A program made the position numbers and the translations under genes. DNA of 64,000 nt from Candidatus Epilinea brevis. GTDB taxonomy: Bacteria; Chloroflexota; Anaerolineae; Epilineales; Epilineaceae. Numbering within the stretch: position 1 is the first letter of the stretch; each line of letters starts with the position of its first letter. The stretch lies in the NCBI GenBank assembly GCA_016710785.1, contig JADJUE010000011.1:1-64000 (forward strand). The letters are read 5' to 3'. Positions 24,930-34,619 of this stretch are shown piece after piece. The notes below the pieces were generated by a model, which was given only the letters and a program-made list of their open reading frames with translations, was not told the origin of the DNA and did not search any database.

Positions 24930-26357
24930 ATGGCTATCACGAGGCGCAGCCTTTTCGAGCGCAGCGGTGTCCTGGCCCTCAGCACGGCAGTCTGGCCCAG
25001 CTGGATGCCACGCATGGTCTTCCGCAAAGAGAACGAGGCCCCCAAAGGCGACATCCTGATCGTGGTCTTCGCCCGTGGCGGCTACGACGGCCTGAACATG
25101 GTCATCCCCTACCTGGACGAGGCGAACTACAACCGCCTGCGCCCCAGCATCGCCATCCCCGCACCGGATGCCAACGCGGCACGCAAGGCCATCGACCTGG
25201 ACGGCAGCTTCGGTCTGCATCCGGCCCTGGGCAACGCGGACGAGGGACGCTGGAAGCAATGGTGGGATGAGGGCATCCTGGGCATGGTCCACGCCGTGGC
25301 CATGGACAACGATACCCGCAGCCACTTCGACGCCATGGATTTCATGGAGCGCGGCACGCCCGGCTCCAAGATGGCCCGTGACGGCTGGCTGGGCCGGCAC
25401 CTGTCCACCCTGGCCAACCAGAACGCGTCGCCCTTCCGGGCGGTGGGCCTGGGCAGCCAGCTCCAGGCCAGCCTGCGCGGCCCGGTGCCGGCCATCGCCC
25501 TGCAGTCCATCGCCGACTTCCACCTGCAGGGCAAGACCGGCGAGGTGGTCCGCTTCCAGCAGCATCTGCAGATGCTCTACAGCGGCAACGACTGGCTGGA
25601 TCAGCAGGGTCAGGCCACCTTTGCCGCGCTGGACCTCCTGGAGAAGTCCATCGGCGGCGCCACCTACCAGCCGGCCAACGGCGCCCGCTATGGCAACGAC
25701 GGCTTCAGCCGCGGCATGATGCAGATCGCCCAGCTGGTAAAGGCTGAAGTGGGCCTGGAGGTCGCCTGCGTCGACATCGGCGGCTGGGACACCCACGCCA
25801 ACCAGGTGGTGGCCGGCGACACGACCAACGGCAACATGGCCACCCGCATGCGCGAGCTGGCTGGCGGCATCTCGGCCCTCATCACCGACCTGCATGACCG
25901 TTTCGAATCCGGCGCGACCAAGCAGGGCGTGACGGTGGTGGTCATGAGCGAGTTCGGTCGCCGCGCCTTCGAGAACGGCGGCACCGGCACGGACCACGGT
26001 CACGGCAACGTCATGTTCACCTTTGGCCGCGGCATCAAGGGCCACAAGGTCTACACCAACCGCTGGCCAGGCCTGGCCGACGACGACCTGGATCGCGGCG
26101 ACCTGGCGCGCACGACGGAGTACCGCGACGTGTTGGGCGAGATCCTGCTCAAGCGCACCGGCAACACCAACATCGCGGACGTGTTCCCGGGCCATGCCTT
26201 CAACTTCCTGGGCCTGGCCAACGACCTTGGCCCGACGGTCGCCCCCACCAACACCCCAGCGCAGCCGACCGCTGTGCCGACCACGCCCCCGGAGCCGACG
26301 ACGCCTCCGGTCGGCCCCAGCCACCGGATCTTCATCCCCAACGTGGGCAACAAGTAG
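24930..26357 (+). CDS. DUF1501 domain-containing secreted protein (Tat signal)
   Basis: 475 residues. ATG 24930 has AAGGAG about 9 bp upstream. A twin-arginine start (TRRSLFERSGVLALS) is followed by a sulfatase/alkaline-phosphatase-like DUF1501 core: VVFARGGYDGLNMVIPY, VDIGGWDTHANQ and VVMSEFGRRAFENGGTGTDHGHGN. After the core comes a Pro/Thr-rich linker (about 437-462) and the terminal RIFIPNVGNK, resembling C-terminal tags on other surface proteins here. It is probably exported and attached or retained outside with the DUF1800 partner. Substrate unknown. Confidence 0.93.
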   Translation: MAITRRSLFERSGVLALSTAVWPSWMPRMVFRKENEAPKGDILIVVFARGGYDGLNMVIPYLDEANYNRLRPSIAIPAPDANAARKAIDLDGSFGLHPALGNADEGRWKQWWDEGILGMVHAVAMDNDTRSHFDAMDFMERGTPGSKMARDGWLGRHLSTLANQNASPFRAVGLGSQLQASLRGPVPAIALQSIADFHLQGKTGEVVRFQQHLQMLYSGNDWLDQQGQATFAALDLLEKSIGGATYQPANGARYGNDGFSRGMMQIAQLVKAEVGLEVACVDIGGWDTHANQVVAGDTTNGNMATRMRELAGGISALITDLHDRFESGATKQGVTVVVMSEFGRRAFENGGTGTDHGHGNVMFTFGRGIKGHKVYTNRWPGLADDDLDRGDLARTTEYRDVLGEILLKRTGNTNIADVFPGHAFNFLGLANDLGPTVAPTNTPAQPTAVPTTPPEPTTPPVGPSHRIFIPNVGNK

Positions 26358-26366
26358 ACCCTTCAT

Positions 26367-26399
26367 CCGCCGGCCCGCCGACAGTCGGCGGGCCGGCGG
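26367..26399 (+). terminator. GC-rich hairpin after DUF1501 gene
   Basis: 16-bp perfect arms (26367-26382 and 26384-26399) about 10 bp after the stop, with no T-run. Together with the next hairpin it closes the DUF1800/DUF1501 operon. Confidence 0.65.
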
Positions 26400-26450
26400 G
26401 GTCGCACCAAGGCCCGCCGGCCGCAAGGCACGGGCGGGGCAAGACAACAG

Positions 26451-26485
26451 AAAGGGGGCGCGTCTCTTGGAGACGCGCCCCCTTT
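26451..26485. terminator. bidirectional terminator hairpin
   Basis: Arms aaagggggcgcgtctc (26451-26466) and gagacgcgccccctttg (from 26470) enclose a ttg loop. The tail gttgttgtg follows on the plus strand. It separates convergent genes and can serve both. Confidence 0.85.
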
Positions 26486-26550
26486 GTTGTTGTGTTCGTG
26501 ATCGCAGGATTCCGCTCCCTGTCCTCCGCGGTGCGCTACCCGGTACCTGC

Positions 26551-27563
26551 TTAGCGCTGACTCCCCAACCACCGCGTCAGCGGCAGGTAGGGCTGGCGCC
26601 CCGCGGCGATGGGGCGGCTGCGCGCCAGGCCCGCGGCATCACTGCCCAGGACATGGTTGACCAGCACCAGCGGCAGGTAGATGTCGCCCGGCGTGGGCGT
26701 GCTGCTGGCCGTCGGCGTGAAGGTGGGCGGGTCTGTGGGCTCGGGCGTGTCGCTCGGGGTCGGGGTGTCCGAAGGCGGAGGGGTCACCGAGGGGTGAAGG
26801 TCTCCGTGGGTTCAGGGGTGTCGGAGGGCGTGGGCGTCGATGACGGCGTATCCGTGGAGGTGACGGTGGGCGTGATGGTCGCGCCGCCGGTGAACTCCAG
26901 AATCAGCTGCGGTCCCCTGCCCAGCGGGTAGCGGCCGCCCGTGTCCACGCTCTCGAAGGCGAAGAGGCCGGCCCGGTCGTCCTTCTTGGAGAGCTCCCAG
27001 CCGTGGTTGGTCTTGTCGCCATCGAACCAGCGCTGCAGGACCTCGATCATGTCGGCCTCGCCGACCAGCTCCTTCCACTCGCCGGTGGGCGGGCATTCGT
27101 CGAACTCCCAGGTGAGCTTGGGACCCTCCACGCCCGGCTGGTCCTTCTCGAGGATCGTATCGTCCCAGGGCTGGCGGACCACGCTCAGCTGAAAGCCGGG
27201 CGTCTTGTCCGCGTCGAGAAGGGACTCTACGCAGTAGATGCGCACCTTGGCGCTGGTGATCTTGGCCCCCGCGCCCATGGTCGCCGGAAAGTCGAAGCGC
27301 ATGAGGGTGAAGTAGGGCACACCCACCCGCACCCCGGAGCGCAGGCGGAACATGCCGCCCTGAGGATCCTTGACCCCACGCGCCACGTAGGTGTCCGCCG
27401 CCGGGTTCAAGGTGACTTTCGTGGTGCCTGCCTGCGCCGGGGACGCCGGACGCAACGGAAGCTTCGTGGCGCCTGACTGCGCCTGCGCCGCCGGGCGCCC
27501 AAGGGCCAGCGCCGCGCCCAGGGTCGTGCACATGATGGCACTGAAGATGATCGCTCGCTTCAC
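26551..27563 (-). pseudogene. DNRLRE-domain surface protein, interrupted by a frameshift
   Basis: The 5' part (27563-26784, 259 residues, GTG after AGGAGG) has a signal peptide (about 1-28) and a DNRLRE-type beta-sandwich: TLNPAADTYVARGV, YFTLMRFDFPA and ITSAKVRIY. A Thr/Pro-rich linker starts and then hits TGA at 26784-26786. The same low-complexity linker continues in the -1 frame from 26787 (PPPSDTPTPSDTPEPTDPP) and ends with GDIYLPLVLVNH, a tag like that of other secreted proteins in this group. Joining the frames gives one normal surface protein of about 335 residues. A one-base loss or sequencing error in repetitive C/G-rich DNA is most likely. Confidence 0.8.
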
Positions 27564-27659
27564 TGAATCCTCCTGGGAATGCCAACGGCCCGTTCATAAC
27601 GAGGCCGCCCGCATCCGTGACGCTGTGATGGTATGCCTTCCGGGTGAAGTCTGAGGTCC

Positions 27660-27688
27660 AATGTACCGCAGAACACACAGACCGTCAA
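27660..27688 (-). promoter_or_regulatory. sigma-70 promoter of the DNRLRE gene
   Basis: Minus-strand TTGACG (27688-27683), 17-bp spacer and TACATT (27665-27660). The predicted leader to the GTG at 27563 is about 90 nt. The remaining sequence between here and the oppF end (27811) shows nothing I can name. Confidence 0.7.
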
Positions 27689-27810
27689 GCAGGTCCGGAA
27701 CGGGTCAGCTTTGGGAGGGCCGCGCAGAGATCCGGGCGCTCCTGGCGCTCAGCGACAGCAAGAGAGGCCCCGCAGGCGGAGCCCCTCATCGGCCAGGCGA
27801 CCTGACGGCC

Positions 27811-28809
<999 letters not shown>

Positions 28810-28901
28810 GAGGAACCTTCCCTCTTGGGTTTATGGTCGGCGGGTGATGGTGGCCGATGGCGCCGCCGACATCGGCCGCGGGGCTCGGGCCCGGCGCGGT
28901 A

Positions 28902-29981
28902 TCAGCTGGCGCGACCGGACCAATGGCGACCGGCTTCATCGCGCGCGCGGCCGGTGGCCAGCGGCGCCTTGAAACCCGAAGGCGGATGGTCGTGGTACAG
29001 CCAGCAGCGGGCGAGATGGCCCTCCTCCACCGGCAGGAGCTCCGGCGCTTCCTGGGTGCAGAGGGTCAGACCATACTCGATGCGCGAGGCGCAGCGACCG
29101 GCGAAGCGGCAGCCCGGCGGCAGGTCCACCAGGTTCGGCACCGTGCCAGGGATGACCGCCAGACGTTCACGGGTCTCGCCCAGCACCGGAATGGATGCCA
29201 GCAGGCCCTGGGTATAGGGCATTCGCGGCTGGGCGAAGAGGGTCTTGACGTCGGCGTACTCCACCACCTGGCCGGCATACATGACCGCCACGTTCTCGGC
29301 CATCTCCGCCACCACACCCAGGTCATGGGTGATGAAGATGATGGCCGTGTTGGACTTCTCGCGAAGCTCACGCATGAGGTCCAGGATCTGCGCCTGGATG
29401 GTCACGTCCAAGGCCGTCGTCGGCTCGTCGGCGATGAGCAGCTCGGGGTTGGTGGCCAGGGCCATGGCGATCATCACCCGCTGCGCCTGACCACCGGAGA
29501 TCTCGTGCGGGAAGGACTGCGCGCGGCGCTCCGGATCGGGGATGCCCACGCGGCGCAGCATCTCGATGCCCTTCTTGCGCGCGTCCTCGCGGCCCAGCCC
29601 CTCGTGGATCTCGAACACCTCCGCCACCTGATCCCCGATGCGGAACACGGGGTTGAGGCTGGTCAAGGGCTGCTGGAAGATCATGGAGATGCGATTGCCA
29701 CGCAGGTCCTGCATCTCCGAATCGCTGATCTTGGTCAGATCCCGGCCGTCGAACAACACCTCGCCGTCCACCAGGCGCCCCGGCTGGCCGATGAGGCGCA
29801 TGACGGAGAACATGGTCACACTCTTGCCGCAGCCGGATTCACCGACCAGCCCCAGGGTCTCCCCGCGGCGCACCGTCAGGTCCACGCCGTCGACGGCCTT
29901 CACCACGCCGCCTTCGGTGAAGAAGTAGGTCTTCAGTCCGCGAATGTCCAGGAGCGCGCCCTGGCCCGTTGTCTTGCTCAT
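28902..29981 (-). CDS. oppD: oligopeptide ABC transporter ATP-binding protein OppD
   Basis: 359 residues from ATG 29981; a GTG two codons upstream is less likely. Walker A GESGCGKSV, Q-loop MIFQQPLTSLNPVF, signature ISGGQAQRVMIAMAL, Walker B LLIADEPTTALD and ITHDLGVVAEMAENVAVM. The C-terminal oligo_HPY segment contains GCRFAGRCASRI and CTQEAPELL. It pairs with OppF as a heterodimeric ATPase. Confidence 0.95.
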   Translation of the reverse strand: MSKTTGQGALLDIRGLKTYFFTEGGVVKAVDGVDLTVRRGETLGLVGESGCGKSVTMFSVMRLIGQPGRLVDGEVLFDGRDLTKISDSEMQDLRGNRISMIFQQPLTSLNPVFRIGDQVAEVFEIHEGLGREDARKKGIEMLRRVGIPDPERRAQSFPHEISGGQAQRVMIAMALATNPELLIADEPTTALDVTIQAQILDLMRELREKSNTAIIFITHDLGVVAEMAENVAVMYAGQVVEYADVKTLFAQPRMPYTQGLLASIPVLGETRERLAVIPGTVPNLVDLPPGCRFAGRCASRIEYGLTLCTQEAPELLPVEEGHLARCWLYHDHPPSGFKAPLATGRARDEAGRHWSGRAS

Positions 29982-30058
29982 CAGCACCGACCTCCGGTCC
30001 GGATGGGATGGATGGGGTTGTGGATTGTCCGGATTCGCCTCGCCGCGTCAAATGCAGG

Positions 30059-31018
30059 TCAGAGCTTCAGCCGCGGGTCCAAGGCGTCGCGCAGGGCATC
30101 GCCGATGAAGTTGAAGGAGAGGCTGATCAACAGGATCAGGAAGCCGGGGTAGAACACGCGGAAGGGGGAGGACATCACGTCGCGCTGCGCGTTCTGCAGC
30201 AGGTTGCCCCAGCTGGGGAAGGGGGCCTTCACCCCGAAGCCCAGGTACGAGAGCGCCGCCTCGCCCACGACCACGCCGCCCACGCCCAGGGTGGCGGCCA
30301 CCAGGATGGGCGCCAGCGAGTTGGGCAGCATGTGCCGGAGGATGATGCTGCGGTTGGAGGCGCCGAGGGCCTTGGCCGCGTCCGTGAACTCCTGGGTCTT
30401 CAAGGACAGGACCATGCCGCGCACCAGGCGCGCCGCGCCCACCCAGCCGAAGCCCACGAAGATGATGCCCAGGATGGTGACCGACCCACCGGGAATGTCC
30501 TGGATGTAGTCGGCGAGAATGACGGACAGCACCATGATGACGGGCAGGTCCGGCAAGGTGAGGATGAAGTCCACCACGCGCATGATCACCGCGTCCACCC
30601 AGCCGCCGAAATAGCCGGCCGTGGCGCCGATCAGCATCCCGATGATCATCGAGGTCATGATCACGATGATGGCCAGGGACAGCGAGACCCGGCCGCCTTC
30701 CATCAGGCGCGTCAGGTAATCCCGGCCGACGCTGTCCGTGCCCAGGATATGGGTATGGGTCACGCCGGCGCGGTCGGTCCAGCTGCCGCCGGGGTCCAGA
30801 TCGCGGGCGCGGATGAGATCGGCCGTGGGAATGGAGGTCGAATTGTAGGGGGACAACACGGGCCCGAGGAAGGCGAAGAGAAAGAGGGCGGCGACGATCC
30901 ACAGGCCCACGACGGCCAGGCGATGGCGCTTGAAGCGCCGCCAGATGAGCGCACCGCGACCGGCCTCCTGCGGGGCGGCCAGGGTCTCCGCGCCAAAGCT
31001 CAGCTCTGCGACTGACAT
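30059..31018 (-). CDS. oppC: oligopeptide ABC transporter permease OppC
   Basis: 319 residues with six TM helices. The N-terminal OppC_N segment (RRFKRHRLAVVGLWIV) is followed by a large external loop with HILGTDSVGRDYLTRLMEGGRVSL, the typical OppC signature, then a binding-protein-dependent permease domain. The EAA loop is at EFTDAAKALGASNRSIILRHMLPNSLAPI. The end DALRDALDPRLKL is the standard family terminus. Located 31 bp after oppB. Confidence 0.95.
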   Translation of the reverse strand: MSVAELSFGAETLAAPQEAGRGALIWRRFKRHRLAVVGLWIVAALFLFAFLGPVLSPYNSTSIPTADLIRARDLDPGGSWTDRAGVTHTHILGTDSVGRDYLTRLMEGGRVSLSLAIIVIMTSMIIGMLIGATAGYFGGWVDAVIMRVVDFILTLPDLPVIMVLSVILADYIQDIPGGSVTILGIIFVGFGWVGAARLVRGMVLSLKTQEFTDAAKALGASNRSIILRHMLPNSLAPILVAATLGVGGVVVGEAALSYLGFGVKAPFPSWGNLLQNAQRDVMSSPFRVFYPGFLILLISLSFNFIGDALRDALDPRLKL

Positions 31019-31049
31019 GAGGTCTGCTCCTTGCGAAACTGGGCTGGGA

Positions 31050-32120
31050 TCAGGAGAAGCGGATGCGCGGATCGACGACGGTGTAGAGGACGTCGCTCAG
31101 CAGGGTGGCGATGACCACGAGGAGCGCCGAGATCATCAGGAAGCCCTGGACCACGGGGAAGTCCTTGCCACCCAAGGCGTCCAGGTACAGCCGCCCCATG
31201 CCGGGATAGCCGAAGACGCTCTCGGTCAGGATGGCCCCACCGAAGAGCGCGGGGATCTCGAAGGTGATGATGGTGACCAGGGGGATGAGCGCGTTGCGCA
31301 AGGCATGCTTGGCGATGATCACCCGCTCGGTCAGGCCCTTGGCCCGGGCGGTGCGCACGTAGTCCTGACGCAGCACCTCCAGCATGCTGGAGCGCACGAA
31401 GCGCGCCCAGCCGGCCATGGACCGCAGGGACAGGCTGAGCACGGGCAGGAACATGTGGGTGAGAACGTCCCCCCAGGACCCGCGTGTGATCCCCAGGAAC
31501 GCCTCGATGCTGCCGGGCCGGATGCGCGTACTGATGGTGCCGGAGCCGGGGAAGAAGGGCAGCCCCCATTTCTGGAACTGGTTGGCGAACAGCAGGATCA
31601 GCATCAGGCCGAACCAGAATCCAGGGATGGCGATGCCGAAGAAGGTGGCGAAGGTGAAGGCATAGTCCAGCTTGGAGTACTGGCGCACCGCGGAATAGAT
31701 GCCCACGGGGATGGCGATCATCAGGGAGATGATGGCCGAAGCGCCCATGAGGCGGACGGTGTTGAACAGCCGCTCGCGGATCATGACCAGCACCGGCCGA
31801 TGCTGCTTGAAGGAATCGCCGAAGTCGCCGCGCAGGACGCCCTTGCGATCGCCCGCGTACTCCGGATCGATGCGCCCCATCCAGTCGTCGCCGGCTAGCC
31901 AGGCCACGTACTGCAGGTGCTTGGGCAGATGCAGTCCGAGCATCTTCTCCATGCGCGCGATCTGCTCGGCGCTGAAGGAACTCTTCTTGTCCGCAGCCTG
32001 ATGCCGCAGCTCGGCCAAGGGCCCGCCGGGAACCGCCAGCAACAGGCCGTAGATGGCCATGGACGAGACGAGAAGCACGAGGACCATCTGGATGATGCGT
32101 CGGATGAGGTACGCGGACAT
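31050..32120 (-). CDS. oppB: oligopeptide ABC transporter permease OppB
   Basis: 356 residues. The N-terminus YLIRRIIQMVLVLLVSSMAIY is the OppB start; a large periplasmic loop and then five TM helices follow. The EAA loop is VLRQDYVRTARAKGLTERVIIAKHALRNALIPLVT and the C-terminus DVLYTVVDPRIRFS is the family end. The loop between TM1 and TM2 is longer than usual (about 100 residues). It is separated from oppA by about 230 bp containing a stable hairpin. Confidence 0.95.
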   Translation of the reverse strand: MSAYLIRRIIQMVLVLLVSSMAIYGLLLAVPGGPLAELRHQAADKKSSFSAEQIARMEKMLGLHLPKHLQYVAWLAGDDWMGRIDPEYAGDRKGVLRGDFGDSFKQHRPVLVMIRERLFNTVRLMGASAIISLMIAIPVGIYSAVRQYSKLDYAFTFATFFGIAIPGFWFGLMLILLFANQFQKWGLPFFPGSGTISTRIRPGSIEAFLGITRGSWGDVLTHMFLPVLSLSLRSMAGWARFVRSSMLEVLRQDYVRTARAKGLTERVIIAKHALRNALIPLVTIITFEIPALFGGAILTESVFGYPGMGRLYLDALGGKDFPVVQGFLMISALLVVIATLLSDVLYTVVDPRIRFS

Positions 32121-32276
32121 GGCTGGAACTCCTGCGTCGTCGCGGATCTTCCGGGGGGCGTCAGGTCAGGGATACCCAATCCCCATCGCTCGCGGGCATC
32201 GCCTTTCACGCGCTCGACGCGCGGGCCAGGCCGGCAAGGGTCGGGGACTCGGTGCGGCGCGTGCGTCGGGAAGGCA

Positions 32277-32304
32277 GGGGGCCGGCCGCATGGGGCCGGC
32301 CCCC
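32277..32304. terminator. hairpin between oppA and oppB
   Basis: An 11-bp GC stem (32277-32287 with 32294-32304, loop gcatgg). The T5 run follows on the plus strand, whereas the opp genes read minus. In the operon direction it lacks a T-tail, so it more likely limits read-through or protects the 3' end of oppA mRNA, which would raise binding-protein over permease expression. Confidence 0.6.
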
Positions 32305-32354
32305 TTTTTCAGACTCGCCAGTTGATCAGAAACGGGCGAGGCCCTCCAACACGA

Positions 32355-34310
32355 TCACTGCGTGGGGCGCGCTTCCGCGTAGCCCCAGGACTCGATGTTC
32401 CAGGTCTCGCTGTTGACCGTGGGGTTCGGGTTGACGTTCACCAGGTCCGGCGCGGTGGCCATCACCTTCACCCGGGCGAAGAGCGGGAGCACCGGCAGGT
32501 TGTCGGTGAACATCTTCTGGGCCTCGTGGTACATCGGCAAGGCCTCGGCGCGCTTCAGGGTGTTGTCGGCCTGCTTGGCCACCTGGTCGTAGTCCGGATT
32601 GCACCAGCCGGTCTCGTTCTGGCCGGCCCAGGAGTTCTCCTCGCTCGGGATCTCCGAGCACCAGTAGAGGCTGGTGGGCGGCTGCACGCCGGTGAGCCAG
32701 GCGAACTGGCCCAGATCGAACTTGCGGCCGTAGAGCGTGCCGTCCGGGCCGTCGCCGAAGAGGACCGCACCTTCCTGGTACTCCAGGTTGATGCCGACGC
32801 CGATGTCCTTCATGTTGGCCTGGAAGAGCAACGTGGCGTCTTCACGCATCTTGTTGCCCTTGGTGGTGTTCAGGGTCATTTCCAGCTTGGTGCCCTGCTT
32901 GATGACCTGATCCTTGGTGGCGCCGTCCAGGCCGGTGGTCACCGTGCAGGTGATGTCCTTGGACGCCTCGCGGATGCCGTCGGCGTCGCTGTCGGTGAAG
33001 CCCAGACCCTCCAGCAAGCCCTGGGCCTTCGCGACGTCGTAGCCGTAGGTCGTCAGGGTGTCCGCGGGCGGGAAGGCCCAATGCGTATCAGGCACCAGCG
33101 TGTCCTGAACCTTGGTCTTGCCCTTCTGGATGGTGTCCACCATGGCCTGGCGGTCCGTGCCGTAGCCCACCGCCTGGCGGAACTCCTTGCAGGCGCCGAC
33201 GGCCGGGCTGTCGTCCAGCGGCTGATGGTTGAAGTCGATGTGCTCCCAGGCGGTGCCGACCACGAAGTGGTTGACGATCTCGCCGGCGGTCTCGGCCTCG
33301 GTCAGGGCGTCAAACTGGTCCAGGTCCAGGCCGGTCTGCGTGCCCACGTCCACTTCGCCGCTCTTCATGGCGGCCACCAGCGACGCCGAGTCGGGGATGA
33401 TCTTGAAGATCACCTCGTCCAGGAAGGGCAGACCCTCAGAGGCGCGCCAGTAGTTCTCGTTGCGCACCAGCTTGATGCTCTCGCCGGCCACCCATTCCTC
33501 GATCTGGAAAGGACCGAAGGACAGCGGCTTGCGGGTGAAGGTCTCGTCCTTGGAGATATCGGCGGCGGGGACCTCTTCCATCTTCACGCCGGCCGCGTTC
33601 GTCTGATGACGCGGCAGCGGGGAGTAGAAGTTGGTGAAGTAGGTCTGGTCCGTGAAGCCCGGCATACCCTGCCAGACCACCGTGACGTCGTCCACGGCCT
33701 CGTACTTGGTCGTGCGCTCGCACGTGTACTTGCTGGTGGCAGTGTCCGGATCACAGGTGAGCTTCTGGGCGAAGACGGAGTCGGCGGCGGTGACGGGCGT
33801 GCCGTCCTGCCACTTGAGGCCCGGCTTCATCTTGAAGGTGACCATGAGCTGCGGCAGGTTGTCCACCTTGGCCGTGGCGGTCACGACTTCCTGCTTCTCG
33901 GCATCGACATACTGCTGCCCGGCCTCGACGGAGACCATCTCCATCGTGGCGCCTTCGTTCTCCAGCTTGGGCAGGCTCTCCAGGATGACGGGCTGGAAGT
34001 CGTAGTCCATGCCCTCGATCGGGCCGTCGTAGATGCCGTTGAGGACATGGCTGGCGGCGAGCATGCTGCCGCCCAGGCTGTAGAGCGTCTCCGGCTCCTG
34101 GGTCTGACCGACCACCAGGGTGCCACCCTTGGCCGCCGGCTTGAAGGCCATCGGGTCGGCGCTGGCGGTCTCGGCGACCGGCTCCTCGCTCGGCAGTGAC
34201 TCGACGGCGGCCGTCGGCTCCTCGGCCGGGGCCGGGGCCTCAGACTTGCAGCCGATGGCCAGCAGGGCAACCAGGCTCAAAGAGCCCAACAAGGTTGCAG
34301 TTCGTTTCAT
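32355..34310 (-). CDS. oppA: oligopeptide ABC transporter substrate-binding lipoprotein OppA
   Basis: 651 residues. ATG 34310 begins a lipoprotein signal with lipobox LAIGC (Cys21), followed by an Ala/Pro/Glu linker. SBP_bac_5 features: LKWQDGTPVTAADSVFAQKL, SIKLVRNENYWR, FRQAVGYGTDRQAMVDTI and GYDVAKAQGLLEGLGFTDSDADGI. It would capture extracellular peptides for OppBCDF. It is the first gene of the operon and has its own strong promoter. Confidence 0.94.
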   Translation of the reverse strand: MKRTATLLGSLSLVALLAIGCKSEAPAPAEEPTAAVESLPSEEPVAETASADPMAFKPAAKGGTLVVGQTQEPETLYSLGGSMLAASHVLNGIYDGPIEGMDYDFQPVILESLPKLENEGATMEMVSVEAGQQYVDAEKQEVVTATAKVDNLPQLMVTFKMKPGLKWQDGTPVTAADSVFAQKLTCDPDTATSKYTCERTTKYEAVDDVTVVWQGMPGFTDQTYFTNFYSPLPRHQTNAAGVKMEEVPAADISKDETFTRKPLSFGPFQIEEWVAGESIKLVRNENYWRASEGLPFLDEVIFKIIPDSASLVAAMKSGEVDVGTQTGLDLDQFDALTEAETAGEIVNHFVVGTAWEHIDFNHQPLDDSPAVGACKEFRQAVGYGTDRQAMVDTIQKGKTKVQDTLVPDTHWAFPPADTLTTYGYDVAKAQGLLEGLGFTDSDADGIREASKDITCTVTTGLDGATKDQVIKQGTKLEMTLNTTKGNKMREDATLLFQANMKDIGVGINLEYQEGAVLFGDGPDGTLYGRKFDLGQFAWLTGVQPPTSLYWCSEIPSEENSWAGQNETGWCNPDYDQVAKQADNTLKRAEALPMYHEAQKMFTDNLPVLPLFARVKVMATAPDLVNVNPNPTVNSETWNIESWGYAEARPTQ

Positions 34311-34421
34311 AGGACGTTGCTCCTCCGTAATCAAACGGTCCCGCCAGGTGTCCCGGCGGGTTTCGGGGGGGTGTCGGCTTCCTCGGACCAGGGTCCACAC
34401 CGACAGGGATGAACGGCGGCC

Positions 34422-34451
34422 ATTGTATCGCAGGGCTGAAAGGCCTGTCAA
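34422..34451 (-). promoter_or_regulatory. sigma-70 promoter of the opp operon
   Basis: Minus-strand TTGACA (34451-34446, perfect), 18-bp spacer and TACAAT (34427-34422). The predicted transcript has a leader of about 105 nt before oppA. Confidence 0.8.
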
Positions 34452-34532
34452 CCGCTCTCCCGCGTCCCTATAACGGTGCCTGGGGTCTGAGGGTTCAGGT
34501 GAGTTTCGAATCGCGGCCTCAGTCCAACGCAA

Positions 34533-34570
34533 ATCAGAGCCCCCGGCATGGTCATGCCGGGGGCTCTGAT
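34533..34570 (-). terminator. terminator downstream of ftsH
   Basis: 18-bp perfect arms (34533-34550 with 34553-34570) read atcagagcccccggcatg and its complement. It lies 50 bp past the ftsH stop and separates ftsH from the opp promoter. The T-tail on the minus side is short. Confidence 0.75.
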
Positions 34571-34619
34571 GCGCCAGGATTCGGTGACGCCGTGAAGTCG
34601 GATCCGCGAGATCGTGGCG

